Shown here: one piece after another, positions 7,591-16,850 of the stretch
Layout of the letters: the number at the start of each line of letters is the position of its first letter
Position numbering within the stretch: position 1 is the first letter of the stretch
Source: Azoarcus sp. DN11
Lineage (GTDB): Bacteria > Pseudomonadota > Gammaproteobacteria > Burkholderiales > Rhodocyclaceae
Assembly: GCF_003628555.1 (NCBI RefSeq)
Contig: NZ_CP021731.1
Coordinates: 4,650,001-4,714,000 of the forward strand
Direction of reading: 5' to 3'
Length of the DNA: 64,000 nucleotides
Position numbers and translations under genes: made by a program
Notes under the pieces: model-generated
What the model saw: the letters and a program-made list of their open reading frames with translations, nothing else
Told to the model about the DNA's origin: nothing
The model's database searches: none

Positions 7591-9120
7591 TCACTTGGCG
7601 GATCCCTTGGCAGACGAGATCGCGAGCCGCGAACCGCTCCCTCCTGCTGATTTCGCGTCGCCGGTTGCAACGGCAAGCCCGTTCAGGACATTGCCGGCCC
7701 GAACGCCAACCCATCCCAGCGCAGCCACCCAGAATCCCGGCAGCACGATGAACATCGTCGCCATGACGAAGTTCAGCAGCATATCCCCGAAGGCATTGTT
7801 CAGGCCGATCAGGGGATCGAAGTTCGAATGCGGCCGGCTCGCGCCGAAGCCCCAGCCATAGAGCGCATCGAGGATCGTACTGTCGAGCCAGCGCGCGAGC
7901 TGGAACCAGAAGTCCACGAAGAACAGCGCGAATTCCGCGCAGCTCACCGCGACCAGGGCCTTCAGCTCGTAGGTACCGACCACCAGCACCAGCGGGATGC
8001 AGATGACCAGCGCCATCTTGAGCAGCGACAGCACCATCGGCAACGCCTGGCGGACCACGTCCATGGCCGGAAAGAAGCCCAGCGAGCCTACGGTCATCCC
8101 GAGGTCGCCGGCACCGCGGGTCACGATGTTGGGCAGCGTCTTCTCGATCTGTCCGCCGTAGTCGGTATAGACGGCGCCTTGGTTCATCTTCTGCTGCCGG
8201 GGAGAGACGACGGCGCGGATCACCGAGTCGTTGACCTCGTTCTGCGACAGGAACCCCGCCCAGCGGCCGATGCGAGAGAGCAGATCGGGATCGACTTGGG
8301 CCAGCAGGCGGGCGCGCAGCCCGCTGTTGCCGTCCGACCACCACTGCCGGCAGCTCGGATAGCCGCCGCCGCTGTCCACTTGGGCCAGCCCCGCGTCGCG
8401 GGTGGCGTCGTAAGGCCAGGCCGTGCGCGGGGTGCTCGAGTGGTAGGTGTCGTAGAAGCCGGCTGTGTCGAGGAAGTAGCTCGAGCCGATCCAGGTCACG
8501 TCGTTCATCTGCTCGTCGGAGAGCGTCGGCCGGCTCATGAACAGCTTGGCGCGCGAAGGTCCATAGCAGTCGTGCACGAAATCACCGACCTCCTGCGCCA
8601 GCACCGGGTCGTTGATGCGGGTGGAATCGACGTCCATGCGCATCTGCCGCAGATCGGTCCCGCAGGGAATCGCTGCCACCGCGGCGCCCGTGACGGCCTT
8701 GGAGATGGCGTGCATGAAGAACCACCACACCGGCACCAGCGCGCTCTGGTTGTTGAGCGTGGTGTAGGCGTTGGACCAGCCGGTGTCCTTCGGCTGCGGA
8801 ACGCTGACCTGGCACTGGGCGGAGCGGGTCGTATCGAAGCGGATCGTGCTCAGATCCACCGGAATGAAGGGGATGCCGGCGAACATGATGACCACGATCG
8901 CCACCCAGACGCGGTTCTCGATGCGCATCGAGGACAGCACACCTTTGTTGCCCTCGTCCGCGCCTTCCGCGCGCGCCCGCAGCCACTCCTGGATGACGAT
9001 GGCGACGAACGGCAGCGCGAACACGCCGCTGGCGACGAGGATGTTCCAGATGCCGTTGTTGACCAGCCAGCCCACCAGGGTCAGGTAATACTCCAGGTAG
9101 TCGGTCGTGTAGAGGGTCAT
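7591..9120 (-). CDS. TraG-like inner-membrane conjugal transfer protein
   Basis: A 509-residue homologue of the TraG N-terminal region (mating-pair stabilisation / entry exclusion in F-like systems). Hydrophobic segments lie near the N terminus (about 15-45 and 70-90), at about 135-155, and in the C-terminal third (MVLSLLKMALVICIPLVLVV, and a cluster ending VLPGFWVAALGWVGVRAGN), as expected for a polytopic protein. It is the last gene of the long leftward transfer operon, 15 bp after a small membrane protein gene. It probably anchors the secretion channel or stabilises mating pairs; this is inferred from family and position. Confidence 0.85.
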   Translation of the reverse strand: MTLYTTDYLEYYLTLVGWLVNNGIWNILVASGVFALPFVAIVIQEWLRARAEGADEGNKGVLSSMRIENRVWVAIVVIMFAGIPFIPVDLSTIRFDTTRSAQCQVSVPQPKDTGWSNAYTTLNNQSALVPVWWFFMHAISKAVTGAAVAAIPCGTDLRQMRMDVDSTRINDPVLAQEVGDFVHDCYGPSRAKLFMSRPTLSDEQMNDVTWIGSSYFLDTAGFYDTYHSSTPRTAWPYDATRDAGLAQVDSGGGYPSCRQWWSDGNSGLRARLLAQVDPDLLSRIGRWAGFLSQNEVNDSVIRAVVSPRQQKMNQGAVYTDYGGQIEKTLPNIVTRGAGDLGMTVGSLGFFPAMDVVRQALPMVLSLLKMALVICIPLVLVVGTYELKALVAVSCAEFALFFVDFWFQLARWLDSTILDALYGWGFGASRPHSNFDPLIGLNNAFGDMLLNFVMATMFIVLPGFWVAALGWVGVRAGNVLNGLAVATGDAKSAGGSGSRLAISSAKGSAK

Positions 9121-9135
9121 GGCATCCTCCCCGCC

Positions 9136-9492
9136 TCAGCCATGGCGCAGCAGCTGACTGGCTTCGAGCAGCACGATGGTCGTCACGGCCGCGATCTCGA
9201 CGCGCAGCAGGCGGTGATGCGCTTCGGCCGACGGCTCGCGTTGCAGCAGGCGCCGACGCATCCACCACCAGCCATAGGCCGTCGCTGCGTAGAGAAGCAA
9301 CCGCCAGACGTGGAAGAGGGCGGAATGCGCACGCAGCCACTGCTCCCAGCCGTCGATGCCGCCGACGATGTGAATGCCGACTACATTCACGGCCACCGCG
9401 ATTCCGGCCACCAGCAGCGTCCATAGCAGTGCGACGCCCACGCGACGGTTGAACAGCCACGTAGGCCACCGCAGCCACGTGCGGCCGGTCAT
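9136..9492 (-). CDS. Small ICE membrane protein
   Basis: A 118-residue protein with predicted membrane spans at about residues 18-40 (VALLWTLLVAGIAVAVNVVG), 60-78 and 95-112. It sits between the PFL_4711-type and TraG-like genes, overlapping the former by 4 bases (ATGA). A small membrane protein at this position is common in ICEclc-family transfer operons. No enzymatic motif is visible and the specific family is not recognised with certainty. Confidence 0.75.
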   Translation of the reverse strand: MTGRTWLRWPTWLFNRRVGVALLWTLLVAGIAVAVNVVGIHIVGGIDGWEQWLRAHSALFHVWRLLLYAATAYGWWWMRRRLLQREPSAEAHHRLLRVEIAAVTTIVLLEASQLLRHG

Positions 9493-10889
9493 GGCGTGCT
9501 CCGGGGCTTCTGGACTTCCTTGAGCCGGTCGCGCGTGGTGTCGCCCTCGAAGATGCCGCGCGAGCCACCGGCGCGGGTGCCGTGGCGCTGGACGATGGCC
9601 ATCGCGGAGTTGCCCGCCAGCGTGCGCCGCAGCTCCAGCTCGGTCTTGAGGTTGTTGATCTCCTGCTCCAGCGCGCTGTTCTCCTGGTCGACCGCCTTCA
9701 CGGCCAGCTCGTTGGCCGCGACGTTCGGCTCTTTCTTGCCGGTCAGCAGCGTCCGCTGCAACAGCAGTGCCTTCTCCAGCACGCTGGACAGCGCCGCCTC
9801 CGACGCCAGGCGCTTGCCCAGCAGGTCCTGGTCGGGCTCGTCGCGCAAGGCCTCGATCACGCCGCGGGTGATCGGCAGCGAATTGCTGCCGGCCGCTTCC
9901 AGGTTCGCTACCGTCGTCGGCTTCGCACCGGTCACCAGTTCCTGCAACGCCTGCAGCTTGGTCTCGTACTCCTCCTGGATCACCGGCGTGAGCCCGACCC
10001 CGGGAGTGGTCTGGGTCTTGGTGCAGCTATCGCAGGTGCGCTGCTCACGTTCGCCCAGCACGCGCGTCGCCCAGGCTGCAGCCGCACCAGGCGAGGACCA
10101 GGTCTGGCAGGTCAGCCGGTTGCCGCAGGAAGTGCGCGGGATCGACGAGGTGTCCGTCGCGCTGCGCCCGTTGAGCAGGTTGTAGCCCGCGCGCGTCATG
10201 TCGCCCACCACCTTGATCGCACTCTGGCCCGATCCGCCCGCGTTGCCGCCGCCGACCCAGGGCACGCCGTTGTTGCCCCTGTTCGACTCGGCCTGCTCGA
10301 CGGCCGACACGGCATCGGTGCTGCTCACCGCATCGCGCAGTGCCATGCCCTCGGCGAGCTGGTCCCACCCGGCCTGCCCACCCGCCATGTCCGCCAGGCG
10401 GTTGGCGATGGCCCGGCAGGTCATCTTCGAGCGGTCGAAGTCCAGGCGAGCCTGCAGGACGCCGTTGGTGAGCAGGTTGTAGAGGCCCGGATCGGCGCGC
10501 TGGATGATCAGCGCCGGCAGCGACGCCACCGCACTGGTGGCGTTCTGGATCACGGTGCTCATGATCGCTTGGAAGCCGTTGGTGATGCCGTTGAGCTGGT
10601 TCTGCAGCGTGGTCGTGATGCTCATGTTTCCGCAGATCAGGTTGCTGTTCCAGCCGATCCCCACGCCGATGCTCTGCATGTTCCCAGCACCGCCCATGGA
10701 CACGGCCCTGCCGCCACCGATGCTGTAGAGCACGTCATCGCCGATGACGCTGCCATTCACGCTGACGCTGCTGCGGTCGATGCGGGTCTGCGCCCAGGCG
10801 ACACCGGCCGCCGTTACGGCACAGGCGAGCGCGACGGCCAGGGTGTAGGGCTTGGCACGCTGAGTGAAGCGGGAAATGAGTGCTTTCAT
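9489..10889 (-). CDS. Conjugative element protein, PFL_4711 family
   Basis: A 466-residue exported protein of the PFL_4711 (TIGR03755) family, the ICE counterpart of TraH-like outer transfer-channel components. The ATG at 10889 gives a standard signal peptide (TLAVALACAVTAAGVAWAQ). The mature part has paired cysteines (CGNRLTCQTW, CDSCTK) and a C-terminal coiled-coil stretch rich in Glu/Gln/Leu (about 395-440). It lies in the operon between the PFL_4710-type gene (10-bp gap) and a small membrane protein (4-bp overlap). It probably acts in the periplasm with the DsbA-like protein encoded upstream, since it needs disulfides. Confidence 0.85.
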   Translation of the reverse strand: MKALISRFTQRAKPYTLAVALACAVTAAGVAWAQTRIDRSSVSVNGSVIGDDVLYSIGGGRAVSMGGAGNMQSIGVGIGWNSNLICGNMSITTTLQNQLNGITNGFQAIMSTVIQNATSAVASLPALIIQRADPGLYNLLTNGVLQARLDFDRSKMTCRAIANRLADMAGGQAGWDQLAEGMALRDAVSSTDAVSAVEQAESNRGNNGVPWVGGGNAGGSGQSAIKVVGDMTRAGYNLLNGRSATDTSSIPRTSCGNRLTCQTWSSPGAAAAWATRVLGEREQRTCDSCTKTQTTPGVGLTPVIQEEYETKLQALQELVTGAKPTTVANLEAAGSNSLPITRGVIEALRDEPDQDLLGKRLASEAALSSVLEKALLLQRTLLTGKKEPNVAANELAVKAVDQENSALEQEINNLKTELELRRTLAGNSAMAIVQRHGTRAGGSRGIFEGDTTRDRLKEVQKPRSTP

Positions 10890-10899
10890 CGGAGACACC

Positions 10900-11850
10900 T
10901 CACTGGAAATCAACGCTGCCGAGGAAGACCTGCCCCCGGCGTCGGCAGCAGGCATAGGGCCGCCACAGTGCCCAGGCGTAGTCGCCTTGCCGGGCTTGCA
11001 CGCGCGTGTTGGTGTGCGGGAACACCGCGCAGGTGTTCGAGAGGGTCGGCGTCAGTTCCTGCCATTTGCCGGTGGAGGCATCGCCTTCCACCAGGGCACC
11101 GGCGGGCCAGTAGCCGGCGCGCGCGGTCGCGAGCAGCGGCTGGTAGACGTGGGGCTGGGCGCGCCGCGTCACGACGTCGCCCGCGCGCTGCGCCACCACG
11201 GCGCCGCTCTTGTAGTCGTCGGTCTGGTGCAGGAAGCCGCCGCGCGGATAGACGTTGCCCCACAGGTTCAGCGTCGTGCGGCCGCCGATCTCGCGCATGC
11301 CGGGGATCAGCGCTTCCGGGTACACCATCTCGGGGATGTTGTAGCGCCAGGCCAGCGTGTCGAGCGTGCTCAAAAGGTACGGCATGAAGGCGGTGCCGGC
11401 GCCCTGGCAGGTGTACCCGGATGCACTGGCGAACTGGCTGAACACCGAGCCCGCGGGATGCCCGATCACGTCCGCGTTCTTGAACTTGGCCAGGTTGTTC
11501 TCGTTGTCGTGGTTGGTCGTGCCATCACCGCCGGCCCGTGCTGTGGGATTGGGCATGCTCATCGCCCGCACTTCCACCCATGGGTTTTCGCCGGTGTTCG
11601 AGTAGCTGGACACCACGGCATCGGGTACGTAGTGGCGCACCTTGACCGAGGTGCGTACCGAGCAACCGAACATGGTGCAGAACAACCAGTAGCAGATGCC
11701 GACGACGCGGTACTCCAGGCAATTCGGCGACACGGCCGAGGAAATGATGGTCGCCGTGTCCAGGGCGAAGGTCGACGTGGCGCCGCAGAGCAGCAGCGAG
11801 GCCATGGCTGTCCGCAGGCGCCCGGACGGCGCGGTCGGCAGGCGGGTCAT
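10900..11850 (-). CDS. Conjugative element protein, PFL_4710 family (TraU-like)
   Basis: A 316-residue exported protein of TIGR03756 type. A signal peptide (MASLLLCGATSTFA) precedes a cysteine-rich N-terminal part (CLEYRVVGICYWLFCTMFGC) typical of TraU-like mating-pair proteins, followed by PYACCRRRG near the C terminus. It overlaps the upstream PFL_4709-type gene by 4 bases (ATGA). The many cysteines imply periplasmic disulfide formation, consistent with the DsbA-like gene in the operon. It probably forms part of the mating-pair formation apparatus. Confidence 0.85.
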   Translation of the reverse strand: MTRLPTAPSGRLRTAMASLLLCGATSTFALDTATIISSAVSPNCLEYRVVGICYWLFCTMFGCSVRTSVKVRHYVPDAVVSSYSNTGENPWVEVRAMSMPNPTARAGGDGTTNHDNENNLAKFKNADVIGHPAGSVFSQFASASGYTCQGAGTAFMPYLLSTLDTLAWRYNIPEMVYPEALIPGMREIGGRTTLNLWGNVYPRGGFLHQTDDYKSGAVVAQRAGDVVTRRAQPHVYQPLLATARAGYWPAGALVEGDASTGKWQELTPTLSNTCAVFPHTNTRVQARQGDYAWALWRPYACCRRRGQVFLGSVDFQ

Positions 11851-12299
11851 GGCCGTGCGCTCCGGTGGGCATCGATACGAGCGACGGCGCGTGCCACGTC
11901 GGGCTCGCCATAGACGACGTAGCGGCGATCGACCACCACCGCGGGAATCGCGGCAATGCCCAGGCCCCAGGCATCGGCGACATCTTGGTAGGCACGCCCG
12001 ATCCGGCGCTGCAGTGTCTCTTTCCCCTCACGCAACCGCTGCTGCACGATGGCCTCGGCCTGGCCTGGATCGGCCGGCAGGCCGGCGGAGAGTTCGGCCT
12101 CGATCCGGGCCGGCAGGTCCAGCTCGATGATTCGCTCGCCACCCATGGTCTTGATCGGGTGATGGCTGTCGGTGACGACCAGCACATCGGCTGCTGCGAG
12201 CGGGCTGAACAAGGCCATGCACGACCACGCAGCCACCGCGACAGCCATGGATTTCCACGAAGCAAGGTCAGGAAGAAAGCCATAAGGTGAAAACTGCAT
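11847..12299 (-). CDS. Conjugative element protein, PFL_4709 family (thioredoxin-like/TrbC type)
   Basis: A 150-residue exported protein of TIGR03757 type. Key segments are VLVVTDSHHPI at the start of the mature protein and the conserved GIAAIPAVVVDRRYVVYGEPD near the C terminus, which includes the cis-Pro context of thioredoxin-like folds, although no CxxC is present. The signal sequence runs to about residue 37. The start at 12299 is supported by a GAGG site; an internal ATG at 12248 would also leave a signal peptide. It is the first of three overlapping genes (PFL_4709-4710-4711 types). Confidence 0.85.
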   Translation of the reverse strand: MQFSPYGFLPDLASWKSMAVAVAAWSCMALFSPLAAADVLVVTDSHHPIKTMGGERIIELDLPARIEAELSAGLPADPGQAEAIVQQRLREGKETLQRRIGRAYQDVADAWGLGIAAIPAVVVDRRYVVYGEPDVARAVARIDAHRSARP

Positions 12300-12467
12300 G
12301 TGGCGCCTCAGTGGTGTCGATGCAGGTCATAGTCGAATCCAATGACGCTCGTGGAGCGACAAAGAATCCGACGCCGGGAAATCCCCGTTTTGCAGGGGCG
12401 CTGCCGAAAGAAAGGGAGCCCGAGGGCTCCCATGGGGATGAACGGCACATACCGGGATAGCGGAGAG

Positions 12468-12962
12468 CTACAGCAGGCCGGCTTCGGCGAAGGAGTATGG
12501 GTTGCCCTTGCCGACGATGAAGTGATCCACCACACGCACGTCGACCATGGCCAGGGCGGCTTTCAACCGCTCCGTGAGCGCACGATCGGCGATCGAGGGC
12601 TCTGTCACCCCCGAGGGGTGTTGGTGCGCCAGGATCAGCGCCGAGGCGTTGAGGGCCAAGGCACGCTGGACGACCACCCGCGGATACACCGAGGTCTGGT
12701 CGACCGAGCCCCTGAACAGCGGCTCGAAGGCGAGCACCTGGTGCTGGCTGTCGAGGAACACGACGGCGAAGACTTCGTTGGGCTCCACGACCAATTTCAG
12801 ACGCAGATAGTCGCGCACGGCGGCGGGACTGCCCAGAGACGGGCCAGCTTTGAAGACGCGCTTCTCCAGCAAAGTGATGGCCTGCTGGATGATCCAGTCC
12901 TCGTGCTGGGCGACGATCAGGGTGAGCGACTCCGGGCGGGAGTCGGCGACGACACAAGACAT
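12468..12962 (-). CDS. radC: RadC-like JAB-domain protein
   Basis: A 164-residue RadC-family protein. The JAB/MPN metallopeptidase-like motif is intact: a Glu early in the domain ([13 protein letters not shown]), then [11 protein letters not shown] and a downstream Asp. RadC-type genes are common passengers in ICEclc-like transfer operons; their role (anti-restriction or DNA processing) is not established. The ATG at 12962 follows GGAGG by 7 bases. The frame is open further upstream without supporting similarity. It lies about 170 bp upstream of the PFL_4709-type gene and 195 bp downstream of the DsbA-like gene. Confidence 0.85.
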   Translation of the reverse strand: MSCVVADSRPESLTLIVAQHEDWIIQQAITLLEKRVFKAGPSLGSPAAVRDYLRLKLVVEPNEVFAVVFLDSQHQVLAFEPLFRGSVDQTSVYPRVVVQRALALNASALILAHQHPSGVTEPSIADRALTERLKAALAMVDVRVVDHFIVGKGNPYSFAEAGLL

Positions 12963-13156
12963 GGCGAACCTCCAATGGATGAGATCGGAGGGCGCCTGCC
13001 CCGGGAGGGCAAACCCTCCAGGGGACGATGGGGATGGGACAGTGGACGAACGGGCATCCACCACCACAGGCGTGGCAGCTGTTCGCGGGCAAGGATGCGA
13101 AGCGAACGGGTTCGATCAGCGCGGTAACGACGCGCCGTAGCCTTGAAGATCGGGGG

Positions 13157-13966
13157 CTACCTAGGCATGTCGCCGACGGACGCGGCGGGCATGTCTCGGG
13201 TTTGTGACGACTCCACGCCGGTCTTGTCACCAGCGGCGAGCAGATCGAGGGCCGATAGCAGCGCGTCGCCTTCGACGGGGCCGTGCAGCAGGATCACCTT
13301 GTCGGTCTCGCGGTCGCGCAGTTGCAGTATCGGCGTGGCGGTGATGCCGTTCTTTTCCGCTTCCGCAGCTTGGGCGCGGACCACCGCGTCGGGCCGGTCG
13401 CTGGCGAGACAGTGCTGCACAGCAGGCGTGAGGTCGGGATAGCGCAGTCCTTCGGGCAGGCCCTGCCCGTCGCCGCGCGTGTGAGCGTAGACCCAATCCA
13501 CGGCCTGCCAGAACGCGGCGGCGCCCCTGGCCTCACCGATGCACTCGACCAGGCGTGCTTCGGCGGAGGCCGCCGGCTCGTGCATGGCCAGCGGCAGGTG
13601 ATGCCATTGCCAGTTCACCTCGGGATGCTCGTCGATCCAGCGCTTGAGCACAGGGAAGTACGTCCGGCAGAACGGGCATTCCAGATCCGCGTACTCGACC
13701 ACCGTGAAACGTGCGTCGGGCCGACCATGGCGCCAGGGCGGCCCGGAAGGCGTCGCTGGTGTTGAAGGCGTCGCTGGTGTTGAAGGCGTCGCTGGTGGTG
13801 AAGGCGTCGATGGTGGCGTCTCTGCGTGGCTCGGGGGGCGAGCTTCAACTTGTGCCGCGGCATGTGGGCGCAGGAACGTCCAAGCGACAGAGCCCAGAAG
13901 CAAGGCGACCATCAGCAACGCGAGCAGAACGAAACGGCGGGATCGAACGAATCCGGGCAGGTGCAT
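13157..13966 (-). CDS. DsbA/DsbG-like thiol:disulfide interchange protein
   Basis: A 269-residue membrane-anchored thioredoxin-fold protein. An N-terminal anchor (about residues 11-33, RFVLLALLMVALLLGSVAWTF) is followed by a Pro/Thr/Ser linker encoded by 18-bp tandem repeats, then the catalytic domain with VVEYADLECPFCRTYFPVLK (CPFC active site) and the cis-Pro loop in GITATPILQL. It probably oxidises or isomerises the cysteine-rich PFL_4710/4711-type transfer proteins in the periplasm. It starts 14 bp after the stop of the VirB4-like gene in the transfer operon. Confidence 0.85.
   Translation of the reverse strand: MHLPGFVRSRRFVLLALLMVALLLGSVAWTFLRPHAAAQVEARPPSHAETPPSTPSPPATPSTPATPSTPATPSGPPWRHGRPDARFTVVEYADLECPFCRTYFPVLKRWIDEHPEVNWQWHHLPLAMHEPAASAEARLVECIGEARGAAAFWQAVDWVYAHTRGDGQGLPEGLRYPDLTPAVQHCLASDRPDAVVRAQAAEAEKNGITATPILQLRDRETDKVILLHGPVEGDALLSALDLLAAGDKTGVESSQTRDMPAASVGDMPR
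13749..13820. repeat. 18-bp tandem repeat inside DsbA-like gene
   Basis: Three full copies of an 18-bp unit (GGCGTCGCTGGTGTTGAA on the plus strand, at 13749, 13767 and 13785, the third with one change) and a degenerate fourth. The repeats keep the reading frame and encode a TPSTPA-type spacer between the membrane anchor and the thioredoxin domain. Copy-number change would lengthen or shorten the linker by six residues. Confidence 0.9.
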
Positions 13967-13979
13967 CGTCGCCTCCCCG

Positions 13980-16850
13980 TCACGCCAACGCATCGAGCGC
14001 CAGCGGCTCGATGCCGCGGGCACGGTCGATCTTCTCGGCGACCTTGAAGGCCGCATCCAGCTCACCGATGCCGTATTGCTGGATCAACTGGAAGCGCTCG
14101 GCCTTCTCTTCCGGCTCGGTCTGGGCCAGCGCCAGGTATAGGCTGGGCGGCACCGCGCGGAACAGCACTTCCATCGACTTGGACAGGATCACGCCCTCGC
14201 TGAACTTGCCGGCCTCCTTGCGCGCCGACAGCATCAGCGCTTTCTGCGCCGGGCTCAGCTCGCGGAAGCGCGCGATCTTTTCCACCTCATCCGGCGGCAT
14301 GGAGAGGCAGATCCACCACTCGATCATGTTGAGCATCGGTTCGGCCGCCTTCGGCAGATCGTCGATGTTCTGGGTCGCCAGCCAGTACCAGGCGCCGAGC
14401 TTGCGCCACATCTTGGTGATCTTGACCACGTAGGGAGCGAGCAGCGGGTTCTTGGTGATGATGTGGCCCTCGTCGGTGACGTTGATGATGGGCCGCCCGA
14501 GAAACTGATCGCGCTCGGCGATGTTGTTCACCGTGTTGATGAGGCTGATGTAGGCGATCGAGAGCTGGGCGTTGTAGCCCTCGCGGGCGAAGGTCGCCAG
14601 ATCGACGATGGTGATGTCGGCCTCGGGCCAGGGCGTTCCGGGGCGGTCGAACATCTCGCCGTCGACGCCTTGGCAGAACATGTCCATGGCGTCGGCCATC
14701 TCCAGCAACCGGGTGCGCCGTGCCTCCGGTAGCGTCGCATCGCGGGCGCGTTCGCGCAGCGCATCGCGCACGTCGCGCGTGAGCACCGTGCGTTTCTCCG
14801 CCACGCAGCGCTGAGCCGCGTCGAGGATGCACTGGCGGATCAGGCTGCGGTCGGCGCGCGTCATGCGGGCCTCTTCCTTGTCCTCGCCGCCGGTGATCAT
14901 CAGCCGCGCGGTGATCTCCAGTTCGCCCAGCACATCGCGCTGCTCGTCGGCATCGGCGACCTGCGCTGCTTCCTCGCGGTCCTCGTCCAGGGCGTCGGCG
15001 TCGAGGGTCTGCACCTGGCTGGGCGTCTCCACCAGGCGGTGTGCATCGGCGAACGGAGCGAGACTGACCCCTGCGCCGGGTGCGAGCTTCACGCGATGCA
15101 CCGTCAGCCCCAGCCGCGCCGCGAAGTCGCCAAACAGGCCGAACGAGTTGCCCGCCTCGACGATGAAAAGGCGCGGCCGGTAGATCGCCGTGACCTGGTT
15201 CAGGATATTGTTGAGGGTCGCGCTCTTGCCTGAACCCGTCGGGCCGAACAGGAACAGGTGCGCGTTCATCTGCCGGTCGAGGCGATTCAAGGGATCGAAG
15301 GTGATCGGACCGCCGCCGCGGTTGAAGAAGGTGATACCCGGATGCCCCGTCCCCTGGCTGCGGCCCCAGACCGGCGCGAGGTTCGCGGCGTGTTGCGCGA
15401 ACATGAGCTGGGTGTACCACTGGCGCTTGTCGAGGGCCGGGTCGAACACACAGGGCAGCCAGCGCAGGTAGCTGTTGAGCGGCGCCACCTCGTCTTCCTC
15501 GCGCACCGGCTGCAGGCCGGCATTGAGCATGACGTTGACCAGTTGCAAGCCGCGGGCGTCGAGCTGCGCCAGATCGCGACCGCGCAGGTAAAATGCCAGC
15601 GCGCCGCGATAGAGCTTGTGCGCACTGCCGATCAGGCTGCGCGCCTGCTGGACGTCCTGGCGGGTCTGCTCCGAAGCGAGGGTCTCGCCGACCGACTTCC
15701 TGCTCAGGTGGTTCAGGTACGCTTCCAGCACGTCCTGAGGCGTGGCCACGAGCGTCAGGCACATCACCGTGTCTTCCGGCATCTGGTCGAACAGCGCATT
15801 GACCGCATCGCCACCCTTGCGGGTCTCCCCGGTGAGGTGTCCCGTCGGCGGTGGCATGCGCAGGCGGTCCATGACGATGACCCGGTGCGGCAGGCCGTCG
15901 AGGAACCAGACGCCATTCTCCACATCCGAGCGCGGCTGTCCGAAGAACAGGCGCTGGGCGAAATCTCCGCTGGCCAGCTCGATTTCACCCTCCTCATGCT
16001 CCGTTGGATAGCGGGTCAGCGCGTAGAAGCGTTCCCGGTCCTCGACGTTCGGGCCGAGACAAGTCGGATGGGGGTTGAACCAGCGCAGCAGCCAGTCTTG
16101 GATGTCGGCGGCGTCCATGCGACGTGCCTTCACACCCGCGTTCGCGAGGCCGCCCACGAGCCGGTCGCAGATCGTCGTCAGCGCCTGCTCGGGCGACTGG
16201 CCGCGGCCGGACGACGCAGACATGGGCGTGCGCCGATAGACCACCATGCGCACCCGCCGGATCTGGCCGCGCCATGGCAGGCGCGTCACCGTGGTGTCTT
16301 CGAACAGGCCACCGGGCTTGGTGATCGCGCGCAGGTGGTGGGCGAAGAAGCGCAGGTAAAACTCGCTGAAAGCGCTGCCTTGGGCGCGCGGCCGCACGTA
16401 GCTGGCCAGCCCGCGCAGATAACCGTCCCAGTTCGCCTCGTCCTGGGCATAGAGCTGGACCACCCAGGGGTTCTCGTCGAGTTCGTCGAAGGAGTCCTGC
16501 AGCGCGTTCTCCAGCGCGTCTCGCGCCTGCCACAGCCAGGCCAGCTCGCGGCCTTCGGTGCCGACCGGAGCCAGCTCGAAGAAAGCCGCCACCGACAGGC
16601 CATCCTCGAGCAGCATGCTCTTCGAGCCGGGCAGGTACTCGGCCCAGGGCAACAGATCGGCGAAGGACGGAGCCACGTCGTAGAGCGCCTGGGCGTCCGC
16701 CTCGGTGGCCGGCTTGCGGCGGCGGACGGCCAGCGCACTGCCGGGCTCGCTGATGCCATGCTCGGTCAGCATCGACACGTGCCGCGTCCAGGCGTCGTCG
16801 GCTGGCGTTTCAGCCTGACGTGCCCGCAGGAAGGGAACGGTCCAGGCCAT
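13980..16850 (-). CDS. traC: TraC/VirB4-type conjugative ATPase, PFL_4706 family
   Basis: A 956-residue ATPase that powers the type IV secretion channel. The N-terminal half matches the TraC/VirB4 region (about 30-480). The ATPase domain shows Walker A at about residue 535 (LFGPTGSGKSATLNNIL) and Walker B around residue 787 (INVTDEGHII), followed by the WYWLATQNIDDLPK segment typical of VirB4. Length fits the ICE family. Its start overlaps the stop of the upstream lipoprotein gene by one base, and the DsbA-like gene follows after 13 bp, so it is firmly within the transfer operon. Confidence 0.92.
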   Translation of the reverse strand: MAWTVPFLRARQAETPADDAWTRHVSMLTEHGISEPGSALAVRRRKPATEADAQALYDVAPSFADLLPWAEYLPGSKSMLLEDGLSVAAFFELAPVGTEGRELAWLWQARDALENALQDSFDELDENPWVVQLYAQDEANWDGYLRGLASYVRPRAQGSAFSEFYLRFFAHHLRAITKPGGLFEDTTVTRLPWRGQIRRVRMVVYRRTPMSASSGRGQSPEQALTTICDRLVGGLANAGVKARRMDAADIQDWLLRWFNPHPTCLGPNVEDRERFYALTRYPTEHEEGEIELASGDFAQRLFFGQPRSDVENGVWFLDGLPHRVIVMDRLRMPPPTGHLTGETRKGGDAVNALFDQMPEDTVMCLTLVATPQDVLEAYLNHLSRKSVGETLASEQTRQDVQQARSLIGSAHKLYRGALAFYLRGRDLAQLDARGLQLVNVMLNAGLQPVREEDEVAPLNSYLRWLPCVFDPALDKRQWYTQLMFAQHAANLAPVWGRSQGTGHPGITFFNRGGGPITFDPLNRLDRQMNAHLFLFGPTGSGKSATLNNILNQVTAIYRPRLFIVEAGNSFGLFGDFAARLGLTVHRVKLAPGAGVSLAPFADAHRLVETPSQVQTLDADALDEDREEAAQVADADEQRDVLGELEITARLMITGGEDKEEARMTRADRSLIRQCILDAAQRCVAEKRTVLTRDVRDALRERARDATLPEARRTRLLEMADAMDMFCQGVDGEMFDRPGTPWPEADITIVDLATFAREGYNAQLSIAYISLINTVNNIAERDQFLGRPIINVTDEGHIITKNPLLAPYVVKITKMWRKLGAWYWLATQNIDDLPKAAEPMLNMIEWWICLSMPPDEVEKIARFRELSPAQKALMLSARKEAGKFSEGVILSKSMEVLFRAVPPSLYLALAQTEPEEKAERFQLIQQYGIGELDAAFKVAEKIDRARGIEPLALDALA

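Noticed and set aside
7828..9426. Long plus-strand open frame of 532 codons opposite the TraG-like and small membrane protein genes
   Set aside because: The translated text is low-complexity Arg/His/Gly/Asp-rich and has no family features; it is the antisense shadow of GC-rich genes with clear families. Similar long shadows at 9582-11387 and 15258-16856 were dropped for the same reason.
13749..13820. Possible short CRISPR-like repeat array
   Set aside because: The repeats are contiguous without spacers, only 18 bp, and code for a protein linker in frame.
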